Shown here piece after piece: positions 1 through 9,639 of a DNA stretch of 64,000 nucleotides (position 1 is its first letter; every line of letters starts with the position of its first letter). The position numbers and the translations under genes are program-made. The notes under the pieces were generated by a model, which was given only the letters and a program-made list of their open reading frames with translations, did not search any database and was not told the DNA's origin. Source of the DNA: Pseudomonas parafulva (GTDB lineage: Bacteria > Pseudomonadota > Gammaproteobacteria > Pseudomonadales > Pseudomonadaceae); NCBI RefSeq assembly GCF_000800255.1, contig NZ_CP009747.1:372001-436000 (forward strand), in the 5' to 3' direction.

Positions 1-72
1 TGGCTGGTGACAGCCGAGTTCTCGGGGCTTCTCGGCGCCGGCGTCGCGTTGCAGCAGGTGCTCGCCCACTGA
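1..72 (+). CDS. glk: Glucokinase, C-terminal fragment (cut by window start)
   Basis: The first 72 bases read in frame as the last 23 residues of a protein, ending in a TGA stop. The tail contains a TAEFSGLLGAGVAL stretch typical of the C-terminus of bacterial ATP-dependent glucokinase (glucose to glucose-6-phosphate). It lies directly upstream of the GltR/GltS regulators, where P. putida-group genomes carry edd-glk-gltR-gltS. Only this tail is visible, so the name rests on the short motif plus the neighbourhood. Confidence 0.72.
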   Translation, partial: WLVTAEFSGLLGAGVALQQVLAH

Positions 73-126
73 TGCCGTGAACCCCATCGCGCGGGGCGGT
101 CCTTGGCGGCGCAACACCGCACGGAC

Positions 127-156
127 TTGCCCCGCGCCCGCCTCAGCGCTTATACA
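127..156 (+). promoter_or_regulatory. Possible sigma70 promoter upstream of gltR
   Basis: TTGCCC at 127-132 and TATACA at 151-156 are separated by 18 bases, about 50 bases upstream of the GTG start of gltR. This could be an internal promoter that lets the regulator pair be expressed apart from edd-glk. It is a match by eye only. Confidence 0.3.
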
Positions 157-204
157 ATGCCTCCAGCAGGCACCAAGACCTGCCCCCACCAAAGGGATTC
201 CATT

Positions 205-930
205 GTGAGCACTGCCGGTAAGACCATCCTCATGGTCGACGACGACCAGGATATTCGCGAGCTGTTGCAAACCTACCTCAGCCGCTGCGGCTTGCAGGTG
301 CAGGCCGAACCCGACGGACAGGGTTTTCGCCGCGCCCTGGAGGCCGGGAACTACGACCTGCTGATCCTCGACGTAATGCTGCCCGACGAAGACGGCTTCA
401 GCCTGTGCCGCTGGGTGCGTCAGCATCCACGCCAGTCGCGGGTGCCGATCATCATGCTGACCGCCAGTTCCGATGAGGCCGACCGCATCATCGGCCTGGA
501 GCTCGGCGCCGACGACTACCTGGGCAAGCCGTTCAGCCCGCGCGAGCTGCAAGCGCGGATCAAAGCCCTGCTGCGCCGCTGCGACTTCACCACGGCGAGC
601 CCCGCCAGCGCAGTGCTGGCCTTCGACGACTGGCGCCTGGACACGGTCAGCCACCGGCTGTTCCACCGCGACGGCGAGGAGGTGATTCTCTCCGGTGCCG
701 ACTTCGCCCTGCTCAAGCTGTTTCTCGATCATCCCCAGCAGATCCTCGACCGCGACACCATCGGCAATGCCACCCGTGGCCGTGAACCGATGCCGTTGGA
801 CCGCATCGTCGACATGGCGGTGAGTCGCCTGCGCCAACGGCTGCGCGACACCGACAAACCGCCACGGCTGATCCGCACCGTACGCGGCAGTGGCTACCTG
901 CTCGCGGCGAATGTCTGCTGTGCCGGCTGA
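205..930 (+). CDS. gltR: OmpR-family response regulator GltR
   Basis: This is a 241-residue response regulator. The receiver domain (about residues 6-122) has the acidic cluster MVDDDQD, the phospho-acceptor Asp56 in LILDVMLP, and the conserved Lys in LGKPFSP. A winged-helix OmpR/PhoB-type DNA-binding domain follows and ends RTVRGSGYLL. I chose GTG at 205 because AAAGGG sits 8 bases before it and the receiver then begins normally; a longer reading from 103 would add a tail with no family resemblance. The coding region overlaps the kinase gene downstream by 20 bases, so translation is probably coupled. In pseudomonads the GltR/GtrS pair controls glucose transport (gts and oprB), which follows immediately here. 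Two conserved operator-like sites at 2399-2439 and 3754-3794 are candidate targets. Confidence 0.9.
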   Translation: MSTAGKTILMVDDDQDIRELLQTYLSRCGLQVQAEPDGQGFRRALEAGNYDLLILDVMLPDEDGFSLCRWVRQHPRQSRVPIIMLTASSDEADRIIGLELGADDYLGKPFSPRELQARIKALLRRCDFTTASPASAVLAFDDWRLDTVSHRLFHRDGEEVILSGADFALLKLFLDHPQQILDRDTIGNATRGREPMPLDRIVDMAVSRLRQRLRDTDKPPRLIRTVRGSGYLLAANVCCAG

Positions 931-2377
931 ACAGGGCGTCGAGCGCCGCTGGCGCCTGCTGCCGCGCTCGTTGCTGGGGCGCATGCTGCTGCTCACCTTG
1001 CTGGTGGTGCTGATCGCCCAAGGCCTCTCGAGCCTGATCTGGCTGGCCCAACTGCGCGCCAGTCAGGTACAGGGGCTGCGCGCCAGCGCCAGCAGCCTGG
1101 CCCATTCCATGAGCGCCAGCGTCAGCTATTTCCGCTCCTTGCCGGTGGCCTACCGGCCGATGGTGCTCGATCAACTGCGCAGCATGGGCGGCACGCGTTT
1201 CTTCGTTTCGCTCAACGACAAACCGCTGGACATGTCGGTGCTGCCCGTCACCTCGCGCAAGCAGGCGGTGATCGAAGTGGTGAGTGAGGTGCTGCATGAG
1301 CGCCTGGGCCAGGGCATGGAAATCTCCGTCGAATTCGTCAGCCCCGATGACCTGCGCATCTTCAACAGCGGTCTGAAGCTCGATGAGCTGCCGCGCTCCT
1401 GGGCGCACTACGCCTTGACCCTGGAACCGCTGAATCCACCGGTGCTGGTGACCCAGATTCGCCTCGACGAGGGCGAGTGGCTGTACATCGCTTCGTTGCT
1501 GCCCGAGCCCTACACGGGGCTCGAACCCCAGGGCCTGCCGCGTCAGCAGATCGGTTTCATCGTCCTGACCACCGCCTTGCTGCTGCTGTTCATCGGCTTG
1601 CTGGTGCACTGGCAGAGCCTGCCGCTCAAGCGCCTGGCACGCACGGCCCGGGAGATGTCGCTGGGCGCCGACGTGCCGCCGGTGGCCGAGGCGGGAGGCA
1701 GCGAAGTGGTGGAAGTGGGGCGGGCGTTCAACGCCATGCGCGAGCGCATCAGCCGTTACCTGACCGAACGCTCGCAGTTGTTCAGCGCCATCTCCCACGA
1801 CCTGCGTACGCCAATTACCCGCCTGCGCCTGCGTGTCGAGCTGCTCGAGGACGAGGCGTTGCAGGCCAAGTTCAGCCGTGACCTCGACGAGCTGGAGCTG
1901 CTGGTCAAGGGGGCGCTGCAGTGCGTCAAGGACACCGACATTCACGAGAACATCGAGCCGGTCGACCTCAACCAGGTGCTGGAGATTCTTGCCGAACCCT
2001 ACCTGCGCGACGGACGCATCACCGTCGAGGGAAAAGTGCTGGCGCCCTATCAGGGCAAGCCACTGGCGCTGCGCCGCTGCATCGGCAACCTCATCGATAA
2101 CGCCATCAAGTACGGCGAGCGCGCGCACCTGCGGATCATCGACGGCCCGGAGGCTTTCGTGTTGCAGGTCGACGACCAGGGCCCGGGCGTGCCGGAGCAG
2201 CGCCTGGAACAGGTATTCGAGCCGCACTTTCGCCTGGCGGCGCAGCAGCAGGGCTATGGCCTGGGCCTGGGCATCGCCCGCAACATCGCCCACAGCCACG
2301 GCGGCGAGGTGAGCCTGCTGAACCTGCGCGAAGGCGGGCTGCGGGTGACGCTGTGCCTGCCGCGGCTGATGGAGTGA
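911..2377 (+). CDS. gltS: Sensor histidine kinase GltS/GtrS
   Basis: This 488-residue membrane histidine kinase partners GltR. It has an N-terminal membrane helix (about residues 22-45), a periplasmic sensor region, a second helix (about 213-233) and a HAMP linker. The dimerisation/phospho-acceptor helix carries SHDLRTPITR with the His near residue 296. The ATPase domain has an N box (GNLIDNAIKYG), a G1 box (VDDQGPGVP) and a G2 box (GLGLGIARNIAHSHGG). ATG 911 lies inside the end of gltR and gives the expected N-terminus. Family members respond to 2-ketogluconate or glucose-derived signals in P. aeruginosa and P. putida; the ligand here is inferred. The symbol gtrS is also used for this kinase. 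Confidence 0.88.
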   Translation: MSAVPAEQGVERRWRLLPRSLLGRMLLLTLLVVLIAQGLSSLIWLAQLRASQVQGLRASASSLAHSMSASVSYFRSLPVAYRPMVLDQLRSMGGTRFFVSLNDKPLDMSVLPVTSRKQAVIEVVSEVLHERLGQGMEISVEFVSPDDLRIFNSGLKLDELPRSWAHYALTLEPLNPPVLVTQIRLDEGEWLYIASLLPEPYTGLEPQGLPRQQIGFIVLTTALLLLFIGLLVHWQSLPLKRLARTAREMSLGADVPPVAEAGGSEVVEVGRAFNAMRERISRYLTERSQLFSAISHDLRTPITRLRLRVELLEDEALQAKFSRDLDELELLVKGALQCVKDTDIHENIEPVDLNQVLEILAEPYLRDGRITVEGKVLAPYQGKPLALRRCIGNLIDNAIKYGERAHLRIIDGPEAFVLQVDDQGPGVPEQRLEQVFEPHFRLAAQQQGYGLGLGIARNIAHSHGGEVSLLNLREGGLRVTLCLPRLME

Positions 2378-2398
2378 GCTCAGAGGGGCGAGGCGCGG

Positions 2399-2439
2399 AT
2401 GTCACGACTTGGTGACATTCGCGCTGGCCTTCGTGACAT
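2399..2439 (+). promoter_or_regulatory. Three-half-site operator upstream of the AGE isomerase
   Basis: ATGTCAC (2399-2405), six bases, then GTGACAT (2412-2418) form a perfect inverted repeat. A third half-site GTGACAT lies at 2433-2439, 21 bases (two helical turns) beyond the second. A TAGAAT -10-like box follows at 2459-2464, so the third half-site covers the -35 position, as expected for a class II activator. The gtsA promoter has the same layout. The neighbouring response regulator GltR is the obvious candidate binder, but that link is inferred. Confidence 0.6.
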
Positions 2440-2458
2440 GATCGCGCAGAGGGCTGGC

Positions 2459-2464
2459 TAGAAT
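2459..2464 (+). promoter_or_regulatory. Candidate -10 box for the AGE isomerase gene
   Basis: TAGAAT lies in the context GGCTAGAATCC, about 50 bases before the start codon. The hexamer expected 17 bases upstream does not resemble a consensus -35 and is covered by the third operator half-site, which suggests activator dependence. The gtsA promoter has an equivalent CTAGAATC. Confidence 0.45.
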
Positions 2465-2513
2465 CCGCTGACGACAGGCACCCGGCCTGTCCTTGGCAAG
2501 GACCACGCCGCTG

Positions 2514-3770
2514 ATGGACAGCCTCGATTTTACCACCGGCCGCTGGCTCGATTCGCCGGCCCACCAGGCTTGGCTGCTGGGCGAAGGCCAGCGTCTGGTC
2601 AGCTTCGCCAAGGCCTCGCGCCTGCCCGGTGGCTTCGCCGGCCTCGATGCCCGCGGTGCGCTGCCCGGCGCAGCGATGGCCGATACCCTGAACACCACCC
2701 GCATGATCCACTGCTTCGCCATGGCCCACGTGCAGGGCATTCCCGGCTGCCTGCCGCTGGTCGCCCACGGCGTGGCCGAGTTGCTCGATGGCCCGCTGCG
2801 CGATACGCGCCACGACGGCTGGTACATCGATGCGCGTGAGCAAGGCGAGCGCAGCAAGACCGCCTACCTGCACGCCTTCGTCGCCTTGGCCGCCAGTTCG
2901 GCGGTGGTGGCCGGTGCTGCCGGTGCCCGGCCCTTGCTGGACGATGCCATCGCGGTGATCGAGGCGCACTTCTGGCGCGAGGAGGAGGGCGCACTGTGCG
3001 AATCCTTCGCCGAGGACTGGTCGCAGGCCGAGGCGTATCGGGGCGCCAACAGCAACATGCACGCCACCGAAGCGTTTCTCGCCCTGGCCGATGTCACCGG
3101 CCAGACCCGCTGGCTGGATCGCGCCCTGCGCATCGCCGAGCGGCTGATCCAGCATCACGCCGCGGCCCACGACTTCGTGGTGGTCGAGCACTTCGATGCC
3201 CACTGGCAGCCGCTGCCGGACTACAACCGCGAAAACCCCGCCGACGGCTTCCGTCCCTTCGGCAGCACACCGGGCCATGCCTTCGAATGGGCACGCCTGC
3301 TGCTGCACCTGGAGGCATCGCGCCAGCGGGCCGGGCTGCAAGTGCCGGGCTGGCTGTGCGAGGCTGCCCGGTCACTGTTCGCCGGGGCCTGCCGCCACGC
3401 CTGGAACGTCGATGGTGCGCCAGGGCTGGTCTACACCCTCGACTGGCACAATCGCCCGGTGGTGCGCGCGCGTCTGCACTGGGTGCACGCCGAAGCCTGC
3501 GCCACCGCCGCCGCGCTGCTGCGCCGTACCGGACAAACCGACTATGAGCAGTGGTATCGCCGCTTCTGGGATTTCATCGCGATGCATTTCATCGATCTGG
3601 TCCACGGTAGCTGGCACCATGAGCTGGATCCGCAGAACCGCCCTGGCGCAAGCATCTGGGGCGGAAAACCGGACCTGTACCATGCCTATCAGGCCGTGCT
3701 GCTGCCGCGCCTGGCCCTGGCGCCAAGCCTGACTACAGCCCTGGCCCAGGCGAATGTCACCAAACGATGA
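2514..3770 (+). CDS. AGE-family sugar isomerase/epimerase (probable mannose isomerase)
   Basis: This 418-residue protein belongs to the acylglucosamine 2-epimerase / mannose isomerase superfamily, a cytoplasmic (alpha/alpha)6-barrel fold. Visible landmarks include TRMIHCFAMAH near the N-terminus, GSTPGHAFEWARLLLHLE in the middle and DLYHAYQAVLLPRLAL near the end; these His- and Glu-rich segments form the active site in the family. ATG 2514 is preceded by AAGGA 11 bases upstream. A TTG seven codons earlier is possible but overlaps that ribosome site. It sits between the GltR/GltS genes and the glucose ABC transporter and has its own promoter with the same operator as gtsA, which suggests a role in interconverting an imported hexose (mannose/fructose/glucose). 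The exact substrate cannot be read from the sequence. Confidence 0.8.
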   Translation: MDSLDFTTGRWLDSPAHQAWLLGEGQRLVSFAKASRLPGGFAGLDARGALPGAAMADTLNTTRMIHCFAMAHVQGIPGCLPLVAHGVAELLDGPLRDTRHDGWYIDAREQGERSKTAYLHAFVALAASSAVVAGAAGARPLLDDAIAVIEAHFWREEEGALCESFAEDWSQAEAYRGANSNMHATEAFLALADVTGQTRWLDRALRIAERLIQHHAAAHDFVVVEHFDAHWQPLPDYNRENPADGFRPFGSTPGHAFEWARLLLHLEASRQRAGLQVPGWLCEAARSLFAGACRHAWNVDGAPGLVYTLDWHNRPVVRARLHWVHAEACATAAALLRRTGQTDYEQWYRRFWDFIAMHFIDLVHGSWHHELDPQNRPGASIWGGKPDLYHAYQAVLLPRLALAPSLTTALAQANVTKR

Positions 3771-3794
3771 CATTCAGGCATCGCTTCGTTACCT
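3754..3794 (+). promoter_or_regulatory. Three-half-site operator upstream of gtsA
   Basis: ATGTCAC (3754-3760), six bases, then ATGACAT (3767-3773) form an inverted repeat with one mismatch. GTTACCT at 3788-3794 occupies the position of a third half-site, 21 bases after the second. Spacing matches the site at 2399-2439 base for base. The left arm overlaps the last codons of the upstream gene. TAGAAT at 3815-3820 is the matching -10. Confidence 0.58.
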
Positions 3795-3814
3795 GACGGG
3801 GCGGCCTCGCTCTC

Positions 3815-3820
3815 TAGAAT
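3815..3820 (+). promoter_or_regulatory. Candidate -10 box for the gtsABCD-oprB operon
   Basis: TAGAAT in the context CTCTAGAATCG lies 55 bases upstream of the gtsA start codon, and the -35 position falls in the third operator half-site. It is nearly the same string and offset as in the preceding promoter. Confidence 0.45.
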
Positions 3821-3853
3821 CGATGCAACGCAAGCGCCAGTCTTGCACTGCAT

Positions 3854-3861
3854 AACAAGAA
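3854..3861 (+). promoter_or_regulatory. Crc/Hfq-type A-rich (CA) motif before gtsA
   Basis: AACAAGAA fits the AANAANAA catabolite-activity motif recognised by Hfq with Crc in Pseudomonas. It sits directly upstream of the AAAGG ribosome-binding site of gtsA (start 3875), the position where binding blocks translation. The oprB leader has the identical octamer in an identical ten-base context. Confidence 0.6.
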
Positions 3862-3874
3862 GAAAGGTACTCCA

Positions 3875-5161
3875 ATGAATTCCAAGCTCTGTCTCGCCGC
3901 CGCTATTTCCCTCGCCTCGCTTCTGCCGCTCAGTGCCCAGGCCGCCGACTCCAAAGGGAGTGTGGAGGTGGTTCACTGGTGGACGTCGGGCGGTGAAAAG
4001 GCCGCCGTCGATGTCCTCAAGGCCCAGGTCGAGCAGGACGGTTTCACCTGGAAGGACGGCGCGGTCGCCGGTGGCGGTGGCGCCACGGCCATGACCGTGC
4101 TCAAGAGCCGCGCCGTGGCCGGCAATCCGCCCGGCGTCGCCCAGATCAAAGGTCCCGACATCCAGGAATGGGCGTCTACGGGCCTGCTCGACACCGACGT
4201 GCTCAAGGATGTGGCCAAGGAAGAAAAGTGGGATAGCCTGCTCGACAAAAAGGTCGCCGACACCGTCAAGTACGACGGTGACTACGTGGCCGTTCCGGTC
4301 AACATCCACCGCATCAACTGGCTGTGGATCAACCCCGAAGTGTTCAAGAAGGCCGGCATCGAACAGCCGCCCAAGACCCTCGAAGAGTTCTACGCCGCCG
4401 CCGACAAGCTCAAGGCCGCAGGCTTCATTCCCCTGGCCCACGGTGGCCAGCCGTGGCAGGACAGCACCGTGTTCGAGACCGTCGTGTTCGCCGTGATGGG
4501 CGCGGACGGCTACAAGAAGGCGATGGTCGACCTCGACGAGAAGACCCTCACTGGCCCTGAGATGATCAAGGCGCTCACCGAACTCAAGAAAGTCGCCAGC
4601 TACATGGACCCGGACGGCAAGGGCCAAGACTGGAACCTGGAAGCGGCCAAGGTCATCAACGGCAAGGCCGGCATGCAGATGATGGGCGATTGGGCCAAAA
4701 GCGAGTGGACCCTGGCCAAGAAGGTCGCGGGCAAGGACTACCAGTGCGTGCCATTCCCCGGTACCGGCAAGGGTTTCCTGTACAATATCGACTCGCTGGC
4801 GGTGTTCAAGCAGAAAGACAAAGGCACCGCCGAGGGCCAGAAAGACATCGCGCGCAAGGTGCTGGGCGAGGACTTCCAGAAGACCTTCAGCATCAACAAG
4901 GGCTCGATCCCCGTGCGTAACGACATGCTCGAGCACATGGACACGTTCGGCTTCGACAGCTGCGCGCAGACCGCTGCCAAGGACTTCCTGGCCGATGCCA
5001 AGTCCGGTGGCCTGCAGCCGAGCATGGCGCACAACATGGCGACCACGCTCGCCGTGCAGGGCGCCTTCTTCGATGTCATCACCAACTACATGAACGACCC
5101 GAAAGCCGAGCCGGCCGACGCGGCGAAGAAGCTGGCGGCAGCGATCAAGTCTGCCCAATAG
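3875..5161 (+). CDS. gtsA: Glucose ABC transporter periplasmic binding protein GtsA
   Basis: This 428-residue periplasmic sugar-binding protein (family 1 extracellular solute-binding) feeds the GtsBC permease. The first 23 residues are a signal peptide ending in SAQA. The mature protein begins [18 protein letters not shown], the usual start of this group. The [16 protein letters not shown] segment and the [14 protein letters not shown] segment are typical of glucose-binding members. The start has a good ribosome site (AAAGG) and a Crc-type A-rich motif before it. It is the first gene of gtsABCD-oprB, with 73 bases to gtsB. GtsA is the main high-affinity glucose binder in P. putida and P. aeruginosa; the specificity here follows from that synteny. 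Confidence 0.93.
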   Translation: MNSKLCLAAAISLASLLPLSAQAADSKGSVEVVHWWTSGGEKAAVDVLKAQVEQDGFTWKDGAVAGGGGATAMTVLKSRAVAGNPPGVAQIKGPDIQEWASTGLLDTDVLKDVAKEEKWDSLLDKKVADTVKYDGDYVAVPVNIHRINWLWINPEVFKKAGIEQPPKTLEEFYAAADKLKAAGFIPLAHGGQPWQDSTVFETVVFAVMGADGYKKAMVDLDEKTLTGPEMIKALTELKKVASYMDPDGKGQDWNLEAAKVINGKAGMQMMGDWAKSEWTLAKKVAGKDYQCVPFPGTGKGFLYNIDSLAVFKQKDKGTAEGQKDIARKVLGEDFQKTFSINKGSIPVRNDMLEHMDTFGFDSCAQTAAKDFLADAKSGGLQPSMAHNMATTLAVQGAFFDVITNYMNDPKAEPADAAKKLAAAIKSAQ

Positions 5162-5234
5162 CTGAGGCTGTGCAGGGGCGGCCAATCGCCGCGCCTGCAG
5201 CGTGTGTGCTTTCTTCCATCGGGGTATCCCTTCC

Positions 5235-6143
5235 ATGACCACGACCACCGCCCGCCTGCGGGCCTCACCCCTGGACGCGTTGCAGCGCTGGCTACCCAAG
5301 CTGGTGCTGGCGCCGAGCATGTTCATCGTGCTGGTGGGTTTCTACGGCTACATCCTGTGGACCTTCGTTCTCTCGTTCACCACCTCGACCTTCCTGCCCA
5401 CCTACAAATGGGCGGGCCTGGCCCAGTACATGCGGCTGTTCGACAACGACCGCTGGTGGGTGGCGAGCAAGAACCTGCTGGTGTTCGGTGGCCTGTTCAT
5501 CGGCGTCACCCTGGTGATCGGTGTGCTGCTGGCGGTATTTCTCGACCAGCGCATCCGCCGCGAGGGCATGATCCGCACCATCTACCTGTATCCCATGGCG
5601 CTGTCGATGATCGTCACCGGCACCGCCTGGAAATGGCTGCTCAACCCGGGCATGGGCCTGGACAAGCTGCTGCGCGACTGGGGCTGGGACGGTTTCCGCT
5701 TCGACTGGCTGATCGACCCTGACCGGGTGGTGTACTGCCTGGTGATCGCTGCCGTGTGGCAAGCGTCGGGCTTCATCATGGCGATGTTTCTCGCCGGCCT
5801 GCGCGGCGTCGACCCCTCGATCATCCGCGCCGCGCAGATCGATGGCGCGAGCCTGCCGCGCATCTATTGGTCCGTGGTGCTGCCGAGTCTGCGCCCGGTG
5901 TTCTTCAGCTCGCTGATGATCCTCTCGCACATCGCCATCAAGAGTTTCGACCTGGTGGCGGCCATGACCGCTGGCGGTCCGGGCTACTCCTCCGACCTGC
6001 CGGCGATGTTCATGTACTCGTTCACCTTCAGCCGTGGGCAGATGGGCATGGGCTCGGCCAGCGCGATCCTGATGCTCGGGGCGATCCTTGCGATCCTCGT
6101 GCCTTACCTGTATTCCGAGCTGCGGAGCAAACGCCATGACTGA
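5235..6143 (+). CDS. gtsB: Glucose ABC transporter permease GtsB
   Basis: This 302-residue inner-membrane permease is the MalF-type half of the glucose importer. It has about six hydrophobic segments and the EAA-like cytoplasmic loop IIRAAQIDGASLPRIYW followed by VVLPSLRP, which contacts the ATPase. ATG 5235 (MTTTTARL) is chosen over an in-frame ATG 11 codons upstream, because family members start with a short polar tail before the first helix. It overlaps gtsC by 8 bases. Confidence 0.92.
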   Translation: MTTTTARLRASPLDALQRWLPKLVLAPSMFIVLVGFYGYILWTFVLSFTTSTFLPTYKWAGLAQYMRLFDNDRWWVASKNLLVFGGLFIGVTLVIGVLLAVFLDQRIRREGMIRTIYLYPMALSMIVTGTAWKWLLNPGMGLDKLLRDWGWDGFRFDWLIDPDRVVYCLVIAAVWQASGFIMAMFLAGLRGVDPSIIRAAQIDGASLPRIYWSVVLPSLRPVFFSSLMILSHIAIKSFDLVAAMTAGGPGYSSDLPAMFMYSFTFSRGQMGMGSASAILMLGAILAILVPYLYSELRSKRHD

Positions 6144-6981
6144 CGTCGTCGCCAAACCCGGCCTGAGCCTGGGGCGCGTGGCCATCCACGCGGTGCTGCT
6201 GGTGGCCGTGCTGCTGTACCTGGTGCCGCTGGTGGTCATGCTGTTGACCAGCTTCAAGACCCCGGAAGACATCAGCACCGGCAACCTGTTGAGCTGGCCG
6301 CAGATGTTCACGGCCATCGGCTGGAGCAAGGCCTGGGCCACGGTCAACGGCTATTTCCTCAACTCGATCCTGATCACCGTGCCGGCCGTGCTGATTTCCA
6401 CCACCATCGGCGCGCTGAACGGCTACGTGCTGTCGATGTGGCGCTTTCGCGGCTCGCAGCTGTTCTTCGGTCTGCTGCTGTTCGGCTGCTTCCTGCCGTT
6501 CCAGACCGTGCTGCTGCCAGCCTCGTTCACCCTCGGCAAGCTGGGCCTGGCCAGCACCACGTCAGGTCTGGTGCTGGTGCATGTGGTCTACGGCCTGGCC
6601 TTCACCACACTGTTCTTCCGCAACTACTACGTGAGCATTCCCGAGGCGCTGGTCAAGGCGGCGCGCCTGGATGGTGCCGGGTTCTTCACCATCTTCCGGC
6701 GCATCATCCTGCCGATGTCGACGCCGATCATCATGGTCTGCCTGATCTGGCAGTTCACTCAGATCTGGAACGATTTCCTGTTCGGCGTGGTGTTCTCCAG
6801 CGGCGACTCGCAGCCGATCACCGTGGCCTTGAACAACCTGGTCAACACCAGCACCGGCGCCAAGGAATACAACGTCGACATGGCCGCCGCGATGATCGCC
6901 GCGCTGCCGACGCTGTTGGTCTACGTGGTGGCGGGCAAGTATTTCGTGCGCGGCCTGACCGCCGGCGCAGTCAAGGGGTAA
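6136..6981 (+). CDS. gtsC: Glucose ABC transporter permease GtsC
   Basis: This 281-residue MalG-type inner-membrane permease pairs with GtsB. It has six predicted helices and the EAA loop ALVKAARLDGAGFFTIF followed by RIILPMSTP. The start ATG at 6136 overlaps the end of gtsB, and the stop is 3 bases before gtsD, so the operon is tightly packed. Confidence 0.92.
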   Translation: MTDVVAKPGLSLGRVAIHAVLLVAVLLYLVPLVVMLLTSFKTPEDISTGNLLSWPQMFTAIGWSKAWATVNGYFLNSILITVPAVLISTTIGALNGYVLSMWRFRGSQLFFGLLLFGCFLPFQTVLLPASFTLGKLGLASTTSGLVLVHVVYGLAFTTLFFRNYYVSIPEALVKAARLDGAGFFTIFRRIILPMSTPIIMVCLIWQFTQIWNDFLFGVVFSSGDSQPITVALNNLVNTSTGAKEYNVDMAAAMIAALPTLLVYVVAGKYFVRGLTAGAVKG

Positions 6982-6984
6982 GTC

Positions 6985-8139
<1,155 letters not shown>

Positions 8140-8157
8140 AGTACACCCCCCATCGAT

Positions 8158-8165
8158 AACAAGAA
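8158..8165 (+). promoter_or_regulatory. Crc/Hfq-type A-rich (CA) motif before oprB
   Basis: AACAAGAA lies just upstream of the GAGGAA ribosome site of oprB (start 8181). The wider string ATAACAAGAA also occurs before gtsA. The position would allow translational repression by Hfq/Crc when preferred carbon sources are present. Confidence 0.6.
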
Positions 8166-8180
8166 AAGAGGAACCAACGG

Positions 8181-9524
8181 ATGGAACATCGCAAACGTAT
8201 CAAGGCCCTGGGATCGCTGACCCTGCTTGCCCTGTTCGGCAGCACCGGCGCGCACGCCGCCGAGGCGTTCTCCAGCGACTCGAAATGGATGACCGGCGAC
8301 TGGGGCGGCACGCGCACCGAGTTGCTGGAAAAAGGCTATGACTTCAGCGTGGACTATGTCGGCGAGGTGGCCGGCAATCTGCGCGGTGGCTACAACCACG
8401 ACAAGACCGCGCGCTACAGCGACCAGTTCGCCCTCGGCGCGCACCTGGACCTGCAGAAGATCCTGGGCTGGCACGACGCCGAGTTCAAGCTGGCGATCAC
8501 CGAGCGCAGCGGGCGCAACCTGTCCAACGACCGCATCAGCGATCCACGCGCCGGGCAGTTCAGCTCGGTGCAGGAAGTCTGGGGCCGTGGCCAGACCTGG
8601 CGCCTGACCCAGATGTGGGTCAAGCAGAAGTACTTCGACGGCGCGCTGGACGTCAAATTCGGCCGCTACGGTCCGGGCGAAGACTTCAACAGTTTCCCCT
8701 GCGACTTCCAGAACCTGGCGTTCTGCGGCTCGCAGGTGGGCAACTGGGTGGGCGGCATCTGGTACAACTGGCCGGTGAGCCAGTGGGCGCTGCGCGTGAA
8801 GTACAACATCACCCCAGAGTTCTTCGTTCAGGTCGGCGCCTTCGAGCAGAACCCTTCGAACCTGGAGACCGGCAACGGCTTCAAGCTCAGCGGCAGTGGC
8901 ACCAAGGGCGCGATCCTGCCGGTGGAGATGGTCTGGTCGCCGAAGGTCAACGGCCTGCCGGGCGAGTACCGCCTGGGCTACTACTACAGCACCGCCGACG
9001 CCACCGACGTGTACAAGGACATCAATGGCAACCCGCAGGGCATCTCGGGTACCGACTTCAAGTCGCATTCCAGCAAGCATGGCTGGTGGGTGGTGGCCCA
9101 GCAACAGGTCACTGCGCACAACGGCGACGCCAGCCGCGGCCTGAACCTGTTCGCCAACTTCACCGTGCACGACAAGGCCACCAACGTGGTCGACAACTAC
9201 CAGCAAGTGGGCATGGTCTACAAAGGCGCCTTCGATGCACGGCCCAAGGATGACATCGGCTTCGGCATCGCCCGCATCCATGTCAACGACGATGTGAAGA
9301 AGCGCGCCGAGCAGATCAATGCCTTCAACGGCATCGACGACTATGACAACCCGGCCTTCCTGCCGCTGCAGCGCACCGAGTACAACGCCGAGTTGTACTA
9401 CGGCTTCCACGTCACCAACTGGCTGACCGTGCGCCCGAACCTGCAGTACATCAAGCGTCCGGGCGGCGTGGACGAAGTCGACAACGCACTGGTCGCCGGC
9501 CTGAAGATTCAGTCGTCATTCTGA
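8181..9524 (+). CDS. oprB: Carbohydrate-selective porin OprB
   Basis: This 447-residue outer-membrane porin passes glucose and related sugars into the periplasm. A signal peptide (about 26 residues, ending GAHAAE) precedes a beta-rich barrel with alternating aromatic strands. Family features include WMTGDWGGTRTELLEKG at the mature N-terminus and the closing strand VAGLKIQSSF with a terminal Phe. It follows gtsD in the same operon and ends in a strong terminator, so porin and ABC importer are made together. The leader has a Crc-type motif. Confidence 0.93.
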   Translation: MEHRKRIKALGSLTLLALFGSTGAHAAEAFSSDSKWMTGDWGGTRTELLEKGYDFSVDYVGEVAGNLRGGYNHDKTARYSDQFALGAHLDLQKILGWHDAEFKLAITERSGRNLSNDRISDPRAGQFSSVQEVWGRGQTWRLTQMWVKQKYFDGALDVKFGRYGPGEDFNSFPCDFQNLAFCGSQVGNWVGGIWYNWPVSQWALRVKYNITPEFFVQVGAFEQNPSNLETGNGFKLSGSGTKGAILPVEMVWSPKVNGLPGEYRLGYYYSTADATDVYKDINGNPQGISGTDFKSHSSKHGWWVVAQQQVTAHNGDASRGLNLFANFTVHDKATNVVDNYQQVGMVYKGAFDARPKDDIGFGIARIHVNDDVKKRAEQINAFNGIDDYDNPAFLPLQRTEYNAELYYGFHVTNWLTVRPNLQYIKRPGGVDEVDNALVAGLKIQSSF

Positions 9525-9564
9525 GACCGATTGTTGTAAATTTACGCCATCGCCTCTCACCCCG

Positions 9565-9594
9565 ACATCCACTGCCTGGCAGTGGATGTTTTTT
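9565..9594 (+). terminator. Intrinsic terminator after oprB
   Basis: Perfect 11-bp arms (ACATCCACTGC at 9565-9575 and its complement at 9579-9589) surround a 3-base loop and run into six T residues. It closes the gtsABCD-oprB transcription unit. Confidence 0.9.
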
Positions 9595-9618
9595 CCAGGG
9601 CTGAGATAGCGCTGTCTC

Positions 9619-9626
9619 AACAACAA
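9619..9626 (+). promoter_or_regulatory. Possible Crc/Hfq A-rich motif before the mutarotase gene
   Basis: AACAACAA matches AANAANAA and lies 13 bases before the ATG at 9640. It is the third such motif in this glucose block, after gtsA and oprB. Confidence 0.45.
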
Positions 9627-9639
9627 GAGTGTCTCTGAA

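Noticed and set aside
713..2299. Long open frame on the minus strand (528 codons) opposite gltR/gltS
   Set aside because: It lies fully antisense to two well-recognised genes and has no family features; long shadow frames are expected at this GC content.
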